5,443 nt of DNA from Candidatus Sumerlaeota bacterium (GTDB lineage: Bacteria > Sumerlaeota > Sumerlaeia > SLMS01). Positions 1 through 5,393 of the stretch are shown in pieces. The position numbers were made by a program, and so were the translations under genes. Each line of letters opens with the position of its first letter. The stretch's first letter is position 1. The notes under the pieces are model-generated. The model saw only the letters and a list, made by a program, of their open reading frames with translations, did not search any database and was not told the origin of the DNA. Location of the stretch: assembly GCA_020850785.1 (NCBI GenBank), contig JADZDZ010000086.1:1-5443 (forward strand). The letters run 5' to 3'.

Positions 1-2
1 CC

Positions 3-146
3 GTCAGCAGGAGCGCGCACGCCACCATGGCAACTGGTGATCTCCGCAACTTAATCGATACATTGTTGGACATCATGAAAATCTCATCCTTGGAAGATTC
101 CGACGTCACTCTCGACTATGGAATGGTTCGCCAATTTTTTTCGTAA
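3..146 (+). CDS. Possible 3' end of an unrecognised gene, cut by the window edge
   Basis: The third plus-strand frame is open from the window edge to a TAA at 144-146, giving 47 residues. They read like a real protein tail: an amphipathic stretch (DLRNLIDTLLDIMKISSLED) followed by VTLDYGMVRQFFS. The other two plus frames close earlier. An internal ATG at 27 would give a 39-residue ORF, but the AGGAG at 9-13 lies 13 bases away, whereas the genes on the minus strand use 8 bases. A partial gene entering from the left is therefore more likely. Base composition is visibly more AT-rich than in the neighbouring genes. I do not recognise the family. The call rests only on frame openness and a protein-like composition, so it may be chance. 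Confidence 0.33.
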   Translation, partial: VSRSAHATMATGDLRNLIDTLLDIMKISSLEDSDVTLDYGMVRQFFS

Positions 147-416
147 ATCAATTTTTGATTCTTTGACGCACTGCCAAATAACACTACGACCGGGCAAATA
201 TTCTATTCACTCGCGCCAGAGTCAAGCTATCGCACAGGACCTCTTTCATTTTGTGACTCTGTGGAGGCGATAATCCATCGCGCGCCATCAAGCCGCCATG
301 GCATCTTCAAGTATCTGAGGGGCGTTTCAAAAATAAGCGCAGAGGCGGCGCCGCTGCCATAAGAGCAACGACTCCGCCAACATCACACTGTGATATGTGG
401 GCGTTCTTTCCTTCTC
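147..416. other. Stretch without a recognisable gene
   Basis: Both strands were read. No ORF here has a protein-like composition together with a usable ribosome binding site. The longest small candidate (184-249, minus, 21 codons) lacks a Shine-Dalgarno sequence. The left half is AT-rich, and the right half holds a weak hairpin with a T-run that may end the BMC transcript. No RNA gene, repeat array or mobile-element end was seen. Confidence 0.5.
329..357 (-). terminator. Weak intrinsic terminator candidate after the BMC gene
   Basis: Read on the minus strand, about 60 bases after the BMC stop, GCAG (354-357) can pair with CTGC (339-342). Inside this, GGC pairs with GCC around a three-base loop, with one mismatch between the two helices. 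Five T residues (329-333) follow after a short gap. The stem is short and interrupted and the T-run is brief, so this is only a plausible terminator. Confidence 0.33.
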
Positions 417-1307
417 TTACACGCCGTTCGGGAAGCTGTAGCCGCCGGCCGCATCGTGCGGGCGTGGAATCACGTGAACGCTGATCAGTTCGCCCACGCG
501 GCGCGCTTCGGAGGCGCCCGCATCCACGCTCGCCTTGATCGCGGCAATATCCCCACGGAAAACCGCCGTCACCAGTGCCGAGCCAACCTTCTGGTAGCCA
601 AGGCAACGCACGCGCGCCGCCTTCACGGCCGCGTCGCTGGCGGAAATCAGCGCCGCCATCCCCTTCGTTTCGATGAAGCCCAGCGCATCGCCGCTTTCGT
701 CATCGTCCTTGCCACCCTTGCCCGCTGGCGCGGCCGCGAACGGCCCCACGGGAAGCGGTTTCGACAACGAACGATGCGGCGAGGGAATCACGTGCGACGA
801 AATGATCTTGCCAAGTCGCCCCGCAGCGGCGGTGCCCGCGTCCGTGCTTGCCTTCACCGCAGCCACGTCGCCACGGAACAGCACGATCGCATAACCGACG
901 CCGATCCAAAGCTTGTTTACGATTTCGATCGTGGCGGCCTTCGCGGCGGCATCGGCAGCCTCGATCATCGGCACGAAGCCGACCACCTCGATCATGCCCA
1001 GCGCGTTCATCCCTGCGGACAATTCCTTCGGCGTTTCATCCTTCAGCACGCGCGCGGCGGCCTGCTCGTTCAGATTCGGAATAACGTGCGCGGAAACAAC
1101 CTCGCCCACGCGGCGCGCTGCGGCGGCACCGGCATCCACGGAGGCCTTCACGGCGCCCACGTCGCCACTCACGATCGTCGTCACATACCCGCCATTGATG
1201 TCCACGCGGCGGACGAAATCGACCGATGCGGCCTTGTTCATGGCGTCGGTGGCTTCCACGCCTCCGGTGAAACCCTTTGTTTCTACAAACCCAAATGCCT
1301 TCGGCAT
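417..1307 (-). CDS. Triple-domain bacterial microcompartment shell protein
   Basis: A 296-residue protein made of three complete BMC domains: about residues 3-80, 101-178 and 207-284. Each carries the family core GDxxAxKASxDAGxxxAxRxG followed by HVIP. BMC domains form the hexagonal tiles of microcompartment shells; BMC-H has one domain (about 90-100 residues) and BMC-T two (about 200), so three is unusual. By inference, two chains would make a pseudohexamer. The edge lysine of the D-A-x-x-K motif is kept in all three (K25, K123, K229). The third domain is the most canonical (FIETKG, pore KVGSAL, PRPH). The second has lost ETKG (EVVG, pore WIGVGY). The first has an acidic pore start (DINGGY). 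The second linker (179-206) is rich in Pro, Gly and Asp. The start at 1307 is chosen because GAGG (1316-1319) lies 8 bases upstream; an in-frame ATG at 1355 has no such site and adds 16 unmatched residues. No pentamer or cargo enzyme is nearby. Confidence 0.93.
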   Translation of the reverse strand: MPKAFGFVETKGFTGGVEATDAMNKAASVDFVRRVDINGGYVTTIVSGDVGAVKASVDAGAAAARRVGEVVSAHVIPNLNEQAAARVLKDETPKELSAGMNALGMIEVVGFVPMIEAADAAAKAATIEIVNKLWIGVGYAIVLFRGDVAAVKASTDAGTAAAGRLGKIISSHVIPSPHRSLSKPLPVGPFAAAPAGKGGKDDDESGDALGFIETKGMAALISASDAAVKAARVRCLGYQKVGSALVTAVFRGDIAAIKASVDAGASEARRVGELISVHVIPRPHDAAGGYSFPNGV

Positions 1308-1360
1308 GTGAAGAACCTCGCGCGGGCGTGCCCCTTGGCCGCCGGTGTTTGACAAAGACT

Positions 1361-1389
1361 CAAATACAGGAGTAGAACGCCAATGTGAA
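1361..1389 (-). promoter_or_regulatory. Weak sigma-70-like promoter candidate for the BMC gene
   Basis: On the minus strand, TTCACA (1384-1389; five of six matches to TTGACA) is followed after 17 bases by TATTTG (1361-1366; a poor -10 that keeps only TAT). It would place the transcript start some 45 bases before the BMC ATG. The 183-base gap after the DUF1854 gene leaves room for a separate promoter, but the -10 match is weak and could be chance. Confidence 0.2.
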
Positions 1390-1490
1390 CCGGAACCGAG
1401 GCGGGAGCCTCAAGGAAAATGGAACGAAGGGGAATCGTGATGTGGACAAAGATGATGGAAAGTCCGGTTTCCGCTTCGCGCTTCCCCCGC

Positions 1491-1952
1491 TCAGTCCACG
1501 AGCGCCCACAGGATTTCCCGGCTTTTCGCATCCAACTCGTCCATGGGCGGAATCCAGAACAGGTCCCCCGCCACGTCGCGCACCAGAAAGCCGTCGCCGG
1601 GGATGTCCCGCGGCCATTCATCGCGGGCCGTCTGGAACCTGCGCGCCCCCTGGGCCGTTTCCACCTCCCAGGCGCGCAACTCCAATTCCTCCTCCACCTT
1701 CACGATGCGCGCGATGCGGAAGACGAACCCCGCCACCGCCAACGCATCGGCCAGCGCCGCCCGCGAGGCCCCCTCCAGTTCCGCCAGCGACTTCACAAAG
1801 CCGGCCTCGTTTCCATCCTCGTCGCGGAGCGAAAAGAACTGCTCCGGTTCCGACCAGGGGAAGCAACGCCGCGCCTCCACGGGAATCTGCTTCCCGTTCT
1901 TCACCAGCGCCAGCCGCCCGTCGGGCAACGTTGTCAGCACAACCTCGGACAT
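1491..1952 (-). CDS. DUF1854 family protein (cyanophycin-associated type)
   Basis: A 153-residue, probably cytosolic protein with no signal peptide or membrane segment. It opens with LTTLPDGRLALV and ends with the DUF1854 signature: WEVETAQGARRF at about 95-106, GDGFLVRDVAGDLFWIP at about 119-135, then a closing LDAKSREIL helix. This matches the family pattern of VET..G...F, a central acidic stretch, an xxVxDxxGxxFxI strand and a terminal LDxxSRxLL. The biochemical role of the family is unknown. Members are typically encoded beside an ABC transporter of the kind found just upstream here, and public annotation often calls the pair cyanophycin metabolism-associated; that label reflects gene neighbourhood. 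The start at 1952 has AAGGA at 1961-1965, 8 bases away, and matches the usual length and N-terminus. An in-frame ATG at 2009 has a stronger AAGGAGG, also 8 bases away, and would add 19 residues whose codons are poorer in G/C at third positions. The gene lies 126 bases downstream of the ABC stop, so co-transcription is likely. Confidence 0.9.
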   Translation of the reverse strand: MSEVVLTTLPDGRLALVKNGKQIPVEARRCFPWSEPEQFFSLRDEDGNEAGFVKSLAELEGASRAALADALAVAGFVFRIARIVKVEEELELRAWEVETAQGARRFQTARDEWPRDIPGDGFLVRDVAGDLFWIPPMDELDAKSREILWALVD

Positions 1953-2017
1953 AATGCGAATCCTTGAGAAGCATTTCAGAAGTGCAAACGGTTTTGGACA
2001 CACGACCATTGGAAAAA

Positions 2018-2024
2018 CCTCCTT
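2018..2024 (-). promoter_or_regulatory. Consensus ribosome binding site before an alternative DUF1854 start
   Basis: On the minus strand AAGGAGG lies exactly 8 bases before an ATG at 2007-2009 that is in frame with the DUF1854 gene. It is the strongest Shine-Dalgarno match in the window. Either the DUF1854 protein is made with 19 extra N-terminal residues, or two start sites are used (the second, at 1952, has AAGGA at the same spacing). Confidence 0.6.
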
Positions 2025-2038
2025 GGCTGGTTGATTGT

Positions 2039-2056
2039 CATATAGACATCTATACA
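2039..2056. promoter_or_regulatory. Near-palindromic element, copy 1 (before the DUF1854 gene)
   Basis: CATATAGACATCTATACA contains the arms TATAGA/TCTATA around a CA centre (2041-2054). It matches 16 of 18 positions of the ideal palindrome TGTATAGACATCTATACA. A second copy, with 13 identical consecutive bases, lies before the pseudopilin-like gene. Read on the minus strand, TGTATAGA here could also be a -10 region: transcription would start near 2043, about 20 bases before the AAGGAGG at 2018-2024. Whether it is an operator or a promoter core cannot be decided from the sequence. Confidence 0.42.
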
Positions 2057-2078
2057 CGACGCTAGCAAACCCGTCCGC

Positions 2079-4373
2079 TCAGACGGCAAACATCTCGTGC
2101 AGTGCCGTCTGCATGTCGTGCAGCTTCCTGTAGGTTCCATCCTTCTTTTCCAGCAGCGCGCCGTGGGTGCCCTCCTCCGCGATCCGTCCCTCCTCGATCA
2201 CGAACAGGCGATCCGCCTTCCGCAGCGTCGAAAGCCGGTGCGCGATGGCGAACACGGTGCGTCCCTTCACAAGCCTGTCCAGCGCCTCCTGAATCTTCTG
2301 CTCCGTTTCCGTGTCCACGCTGCTGGTGGCCTCGTCCAGGATCAGGATGCGCGGATTCGCAAGGACGGCGCGCGCGATCGCCACGCGTTGGCGCTCCCCG
2401 CCGCTCAGCGTCTGGCCGCGCTCCCCCACGATGGTGTCGTAGCCGTGCGGCAGCTTCGTCACGAAATCATGCACGTTCGCAATGCGCGCTGCCTCGATCA
2501 CTTCCTCCAGCGAGGCGTTCGGCATCGAGTAGCGGATATTGTCGAGCACCGTGCCGTGGAACAGATACGAATCCTGCAACACCATTCCCACCTGGCGACG
2601 GAATGATTCCGTGTCCAGATCGCGCACATCCACGCCGTCGATGCGGATGCAGCCGCCGGTCGCCTCGTAGAAACGCACGATCAGGTTCGTCACCGTCGAT
2701 TTTCCCGCGCCGCTGGGCCCCACAAGGCCGATCATTTCGCCCGGCTTCACGGCGAAGGACATGCCGCGGATGATCTGGCGCACACCGTCGTAGGAGAACG
2801 TCACGTTTTCAAACTCCACGCGCCCCTGCACCGGCTCCAGCTTCACCGCCGTCGGTGCGTCGGTGATCTGTGGCTTTGAATCCAGCACCTCGAAGATGCG
2901 ATGGGCGGAACTTGTCGCGCGATTCAACATGCGCCCCACCTGCCCCAGCACCTCGATCGGCTGGAAGAACATCGTCATGTACAACACGAACTGGACGAAC
3001 TTTCCCACCGTCAGCGTTGGCTCCACCGCGATCATGCGCGGCATCGCGATCAACCAGATCAGCATCACAATCCCGTGAATGATCATCACCACGCGGGGCC
3101 AGAAGCCCGTCCACAAGTCGTGGATGTTGTAGGCCTCCTGCAATACCGCCTGGTTCCGCCTGCGGAAGCGCGCCGCCTCGCGTTCCCCCTGATGAAACGC
3201 CTTCACGACGCGGATGCCCGGCACCGTGTCCGAAACAATATCCGTCATGTTCGACCATTTCCGCCAAATGCGCAGGAAATATTGCTGAATCACATTCCCG
3301 TGACGGTATATCAGTCCCACCACCAGCGGAATCGGCGCGATCATCACGAGGCCGAGCTTCCAATCCAGCGTTAGCAGCACCACCGCCAGCGCGAGAATCT
3401 TGATCAGCGCCAGCGAAACCTCCACCATGCCGAACGCCACGAAATCCCACAGCCGGTCCGTGTCCGACGTGACGCGGCTGATGATGGAGCCGGTGCGCTT
3501 CTTCGAAAAGTACGTCAGGCTCAGCTTCTGCAGGTGCTCGTACACTTCGTTGCGCAGATCGCGCGCCACGTTCTCCCCCAGCTTCGACAACGTGCGCAGC
3601 CGAATCCACGAGAAGACCTCCTGCAGCGACAGCGTGATCGCGATCGCGGCAATGTACCACCAGCCGCTCGTGCGCGCCGCACTCAGGTCCAGCGCGTGCG
3701 CCTGAAACGGCTTCACAACCTTGTCGATCAATGAGCCCGTCAACAACGGCGGCAGCAGCGTCAGGATCGTCATCACCATCGCCGTCACCATGCCGGTCAG
3801 CACGCTGCGGCGGTATGGCTTCATGTAGCCGACCAACCGCCACACAATCGCACCCTTGTTGCGCGCAAACGCGGACTGCGCCTCGATGATCGGCTGCGTC
3901 AGCGATTCGCGATACACCGCATCCGCGTCGCCGCTCGGCTGCACGTCGAAGCCCTTCGTCTGCTGCTCCAGAAGGAAGACGATCGTTTCAAACGCGCGTC
4001 GCTGCCGGTGTGAGTAGCGAATCGTTGCCAGCGCCGGCTCATTCGCATCGCCGAGCAGCGTCAGCACCGTGCACGAAAGCGCATGAACCTCGCGCACCAG
4101 CTTGATGCGCCCACGGGGGAGATCCGCGACGAGGCTGAGCGAGCCATCGCGGGCCTCCCCCATGATGGCGATGCGCTCCCTGCCGAGCGCCACCCACTCC
4201 CGGTGAAGCTTCAATCCGCGATCAAGGTCCCCCATTGCGTACAAAATCACCGGCGCATTGTTCCACTGCGCCTCAATCGCCGCACGCACCTGCTGCGGAA
4301 GCTGCGCCGCCTGGTTCGTGTATCGCGCCAACACCTCGTCATTCGCCAAATCGGACTGCTGCGAGGAACTCAT
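2079..4373 (-). CDS. ABC exporter half-transporter with N-terminal extension (cyanophycin-associated type)
   Basis: A 764-residue inner-membrane half-transporter, expected to work as a homodimer. Residues 1-165 form a cytosolic extension with alternating strands and a helix near 122-138; it resembles a PH-like fold, but this is my inference. Six membrane segments follow at about 187-215, 238-257, 310-334, 337-357, 424-447 and 458-480, as in type IV (MsbA-like) exporters. The ATPase domain (about 510-764) is complete: A-loop Y528, Walker A GPSGAGKST at 552-560, Q-loop Q600, signature LSGGERQ at 656-662, Walker B ILILDE at 676-681, D-loop SSVD at 684-687 and H-loop H712. Nothing suggests loss of function. 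The substrate is unknown. The following DUF1854 gene identifies the family often labelled cyanophycin metabolism-associated. The start at 4373 has AGGA (4382-4385) 8 bases upstream. An in-frame ATG at 4448 would run through the terminator hairpin at 4411-4444 and is rejected. Confidence 0.96.
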   Translation of the reverse strand: MSSSQQSDLANDEVLARYTNQAAQLPQQVRAAIEAQWNNAPVILYAMGDLDRGLKLHREWVALGRERIAIMGEARDGSLSLVADLPRGRIKLVREVHALSCTVLTLLGDANEPALATIRYSHRQRRAFETIVFLLEQQTKGFDVQPSGDADAVYRESLTQPIIEAQSAFARNKGAIVWRLVGYMKPYRRSVLTGMVTAMVMTILTLLPPLLTGSLIDKVVKPFQAHALDLSAARTSGWWYIAAIAITLSLQEVFSWIRLRTLSKLGENVARDLRNEVYEHLQKLSLTYFSKKRTGSIISRVTSDTDRLWDFVAFGMVEVSLALIKILALAVVLLTLDWKLGLVMIAPIPLVVGLIYRHGNVIQQYFLRIWRKWSNMTDIVSDTVPGIRVVKAFHQGEREAARFRRRNQAVLQEAYNIHDLWTGFWPRVVMIIHGIVMLIWLIAMPRMIAVEPTLTVGKFVQFVLYMTMFFQPIEVLGQVGRMLNRATSSAHRIFEVLDSKPQITDAPTAVKLEPVQGRVEFENVTFSYDGVRQIIRGMSFAVKPGEMIGLVGPSGAGKSTVTNLIVRFYEATGGCIRIDGVDVRDLDTESFRRQVGMVLQDSYLFHGTVLDNIRYSMPNASLEEVIEAARIANVHDFVTKLPHGYDTIVGERGQTLSGGERQRVAIARAVLANPRILILDEATSSVDTETEQKIQEALDRLVKGRTVFAIAHRLSTLRKADRLFVIEEGRIAEEGTHGALLEKKDGTYRKLHDMQTALHEMFAV

Positions 4374-4410
4374 TGTATGTGTCCTGTGGAAAAAAGCGGT
4401 CAGGGGTTTG

Positions 4411-4444
4411 AAAAAAAAATCCGGGGTTCTTTGGGAACCCCGGA
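4411..4444 (-). terminator. Strong intrinsic terminator in front of the ABC gene
   Basis: Read on the minus strand, a perfect 10-base-pair stem (TCCGGGGTTC at 4444-4435 with GAACCCCGGA at 4429-4420) closes a five-base loop. After one A it runs into nine consecutive T residues (4419-4411). This is a textbook rho-independent terminator. It lies 30 bases after the stop of the small ORF at 4475-4579 and ends 37 bases before the ABC start codon. It therefore either ends a short independent transcript or controls read-through into the ABC gene. Confidence 0.85.
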
Positions 4445-4487
4445 ACATTCAGTGCATTTGCGCCGAACTGAAAGTTACCAGGGATTC
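4435..4487 (-). promoter_or_regulatory. Candidate attenuator: antiterminator pairing overlapping the end of the small ORF
   Basis: The minus-strand segment GAATCCCTGG (4487-4478), which is the last part of the small ORF, can pair with the 5' arm of the terminator, TCCGGGGTTC (4444-4435). The pairing has seven Watson-Crick pairs, two G-U pairs and one mismatch. Between them a 6-base-pair stem, TTCAGT/ACTGAA (4472-4467 with 4453-4448), would bring the two segments together into one long imperfect hairpin. That structure and the terminator cannot form together. A ribosome finishing the small ORF would cover 4478-4487 and favour termination; one paused earlier would allow the alternative fold. 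The sequence shows the pairing potential; the regulation is inferred. Confidence 0.4.
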
Positions 4488-4579
4488 TCCCGCATCGTAA
4501 TCATCATGACGCCATTGATCATGATCATCGGAACGGTCGGCAGGGTGTTGGTGTTTGCTGTGGGGCTGTAAATAGTCAT
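4475..4579 (-). CDS. Probable 34-residue small protein or leader peptide
   Basis: A short ORF from ATG (4577-4579) to TAA (4475-4477). AAGGA at 4588-4592 lies 8 bases upstream, the same spacing as at the BMC, DUF1854 and ABC starts. The stop is followed 30 bases later by a strong intrinsic terminator, so the unit has the outline of a real small gene. The product begins MTIYSPTANTNTLPTVP, continues with a Met/Ile-rich stretch (MIMINGVMMITM at residues 18-29) and ends RENPW. It has six Met, only one Arg, one Glu and no Lys, Asp or Cys. The 18-29 stretch is hydrophobic but too short for a standard membrane helix. I recognise no family. It may be a leader peptide that senses translation and controls the ABC gene, or a free-standing small protein. 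Part of its coding RNA can form hairpins (a 7-base-pair stem pairing 4503-4509 with 4519-4525). Confidence 0.6.
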   Translation of the reverse strand: MTIYSPTANTNTLPTVPMIMINGVMMITMRENPW

Positions 4580-4616
4580 CGACGCGTTCCTTTCGAAATT
4601 CAAAACTTGGCACGAG

Positions 4617-4645
4617 GTAATTGCAGCGCCCGTGCTGTCCGTCAA
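4617..4645 (-). promoter_or_regulatory. Weak promoter candidate for the small ORF and ABC gene
   Basis: On the minus strand TTGACG (4640-4645; five of six matches to the -35 consensus) is followed after 17 bases by AATTAC (4617-4622; a poor -10). It would start transcription near 4610, about 30 bases before the small ORF's ATG. It is the best match in the 131-base gap to the divergent gene, but the -10 is weak. Confidence 0.25.
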
Positions 4646-4697
4646 CGGCATTTTCGGCGCCGCATCGCAGTCCCATCACGGAGTTTATGAATTTTTA

Positions 4698-4715
4698 TGT
4701 ATAGACATCTATGCG
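4698..4715. promoter_or_regulatory. Near-palindromic element, copy 2 (at the start of the pseudopilin-like gene)
   Basis: TGTATAGACATCTATGCG matches 16 of 18 positions of the palindrome TGTATAGACATCTATACA and shares TATAGACATCTAT exactly with copy 1. It overlaps the ATG at 4711. If TATAGA (4700-4705) is a -10 hexamer, transcription would begin at or next to that ATG, giving a leaderless message; this would fit the absence of a Shine-Dalgarno sequence. If it is an operator, it sits where it could block the plus-strand gene. Confidence 0.42.
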
Positions 4716-5370
4716 CCAAGGCACCGCAGCGGCCATGAACGACGGCCAGCCAGCGGAAGGAACTGTCTCCGGCAGGAAGGTTGCCGTCGCGATTTTTCTG
4801 GCGCTGCTTGTGATCGCCTTCGCGACATACTTCCTCGTACCGAAGCTTGTCATTCCCTACTATGCGGCAAAGCCCGCGCAGACGCGCCAGCTCTTTGCGG
4901 GCCTCAGCACCGCCCTCCTCGCCTACCGCACCGACCACGGCGCATTCCCCCCGGAGGACGACCTCACCCATTACCGAAAGGTGAGCAAGAACCTCGCGAA
5001 ATCCCACAGCGTCGGGATGTCCACCTATCGCGCGGTCGTCCTCACGACCCCCGTCGCATACCTCGATCCCCGCACCATTTCCGATCCCTACGCGATGCCG
5101 GACCAGTATGCGCCACCCGCGTATATACGCGGCACGCTGAAGGATGGCTCCGAGTACGCCATCCTTTGCAGCCCCGGCCCCAACCTCACCTACGAGCTGC
5201 GCCCCCCCGCCTTTCGCCTGATCCACGACCGCGCGTCGCTGGCCGCGGCGCTCGCCTCCCATCAGTATGATCCCACCAACGGCGCCCGTTCCCACGGCGA
5301 TTTTTATCACGCCCTGATTGCGCGGCCGGATTCGTCCGTTGACAGGCTGGACGGCGTCATCGTTCACTGA
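4711..5370 (+). CDS. Pseudopilin-like single-helix membrane protein
   Basis: A 219-residue protein with one membrane helix at about 24-44 and a C-terminal domain expected outside the membrane. That domain shows two motifs seen in type II secretion GspG-like proteins of PVC, Sumerlaeota and Hydrogenedentes-type bacteria: AYRTDHGAFPP (71-81), at the end of the long helix, and YDPTNGARSHGD (186-197) near the C-terminus, with CSPGPN at 153-158 between them. It differs from a true pseudopilin because no prepilin-peptidase motif (G-F-[TS]-L-x-E) precedes the helix; the sequence there is VSGRKVAVAIFLALL. It is therefore probably an anchored, uncleaved relative. The function is unknown. The first ATG (4711) has no ribosome binding site and overlaps a palindromic element. 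The ATG at 4735 would give 211 residues and has only a distant AAGG (4718-4721). An in-frame TAG at 4702-4704 excludes an earlier start. The gene is divergent from the ABC cluster. Confidence 0.86.
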   Translation: MRQGTAAAMNDGQPAEGTVSGRKVAVAIFLALLVIAFATYFLVPKLVIPYYAAKPAQTRQLFAGLSTALLAYRTDHGAFPPEDDLTHYRKVSKNLAKSHSVGMSTYRAVVLTTPVAYLDPRTISDPYAMPDQYAPPAYIRGTLKDGSEYAILCSPGPNLTYELRPPAFRLIHDRASLAAALASHQYDPTNGARSHGDFYHALIARPDSSVDRLDGVIVH

Positions 5371-5393
5371 ATCCAGAGATTGAGTGCACCGGT

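Noticed and set aside
184..249. 21-codon minus-strand ORF in the left intergenic region
   Set aside because: No Shine-Dalgarno sequence lies within reach of its ATG, and no terminator or protein-like pattern supports it.
382..394. ATCACACTGTGAT, a 13-base inverted repeat after the BMC stop
   Set aside because: The half-sites are in the opposite arrangement to CRP sites (TGTGA..TCACA), it lies downstream of a gene, and the one-base centre cannot form a good hairpin.
390..1352. Long plus-strand open frame opposite the BMC gene
   Set aside because: It is the antisense of a gene with clear BMC domains. Its His/Arg-rich product is typical of a GC-rich shadow frame.
1398..1411. GAGGC/GCCTC hairpin between the DUF1854 and BMC genes
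   Set aside because: Only five base pairs and no T-run on either strand; not convincing as a terminator.
1457..1472. GGAAA/TTTCC hairpin just after the DUF1854 stop
   Set aside because: The stem has only five pairs, three of them A-T, and no T tract follows on the minus strand.
2071..2085. CCGTC/GACGG inverted repeat spanning the ABC stop codon
   Set aside because: Five base pairs with no T-run afterwards; not sufficient to call a terminator.
4697..4738. 13-codon plus-strand ORF starting inside the palindrome and overlapping the second ATG of the pseudopilin-like gene by ATGA
   Set aside because: The nearest purine-rich site (GGAG at 4680-4683) is 13 bases away, and the peptide shows no pattern; the overlap is probably coincidence.
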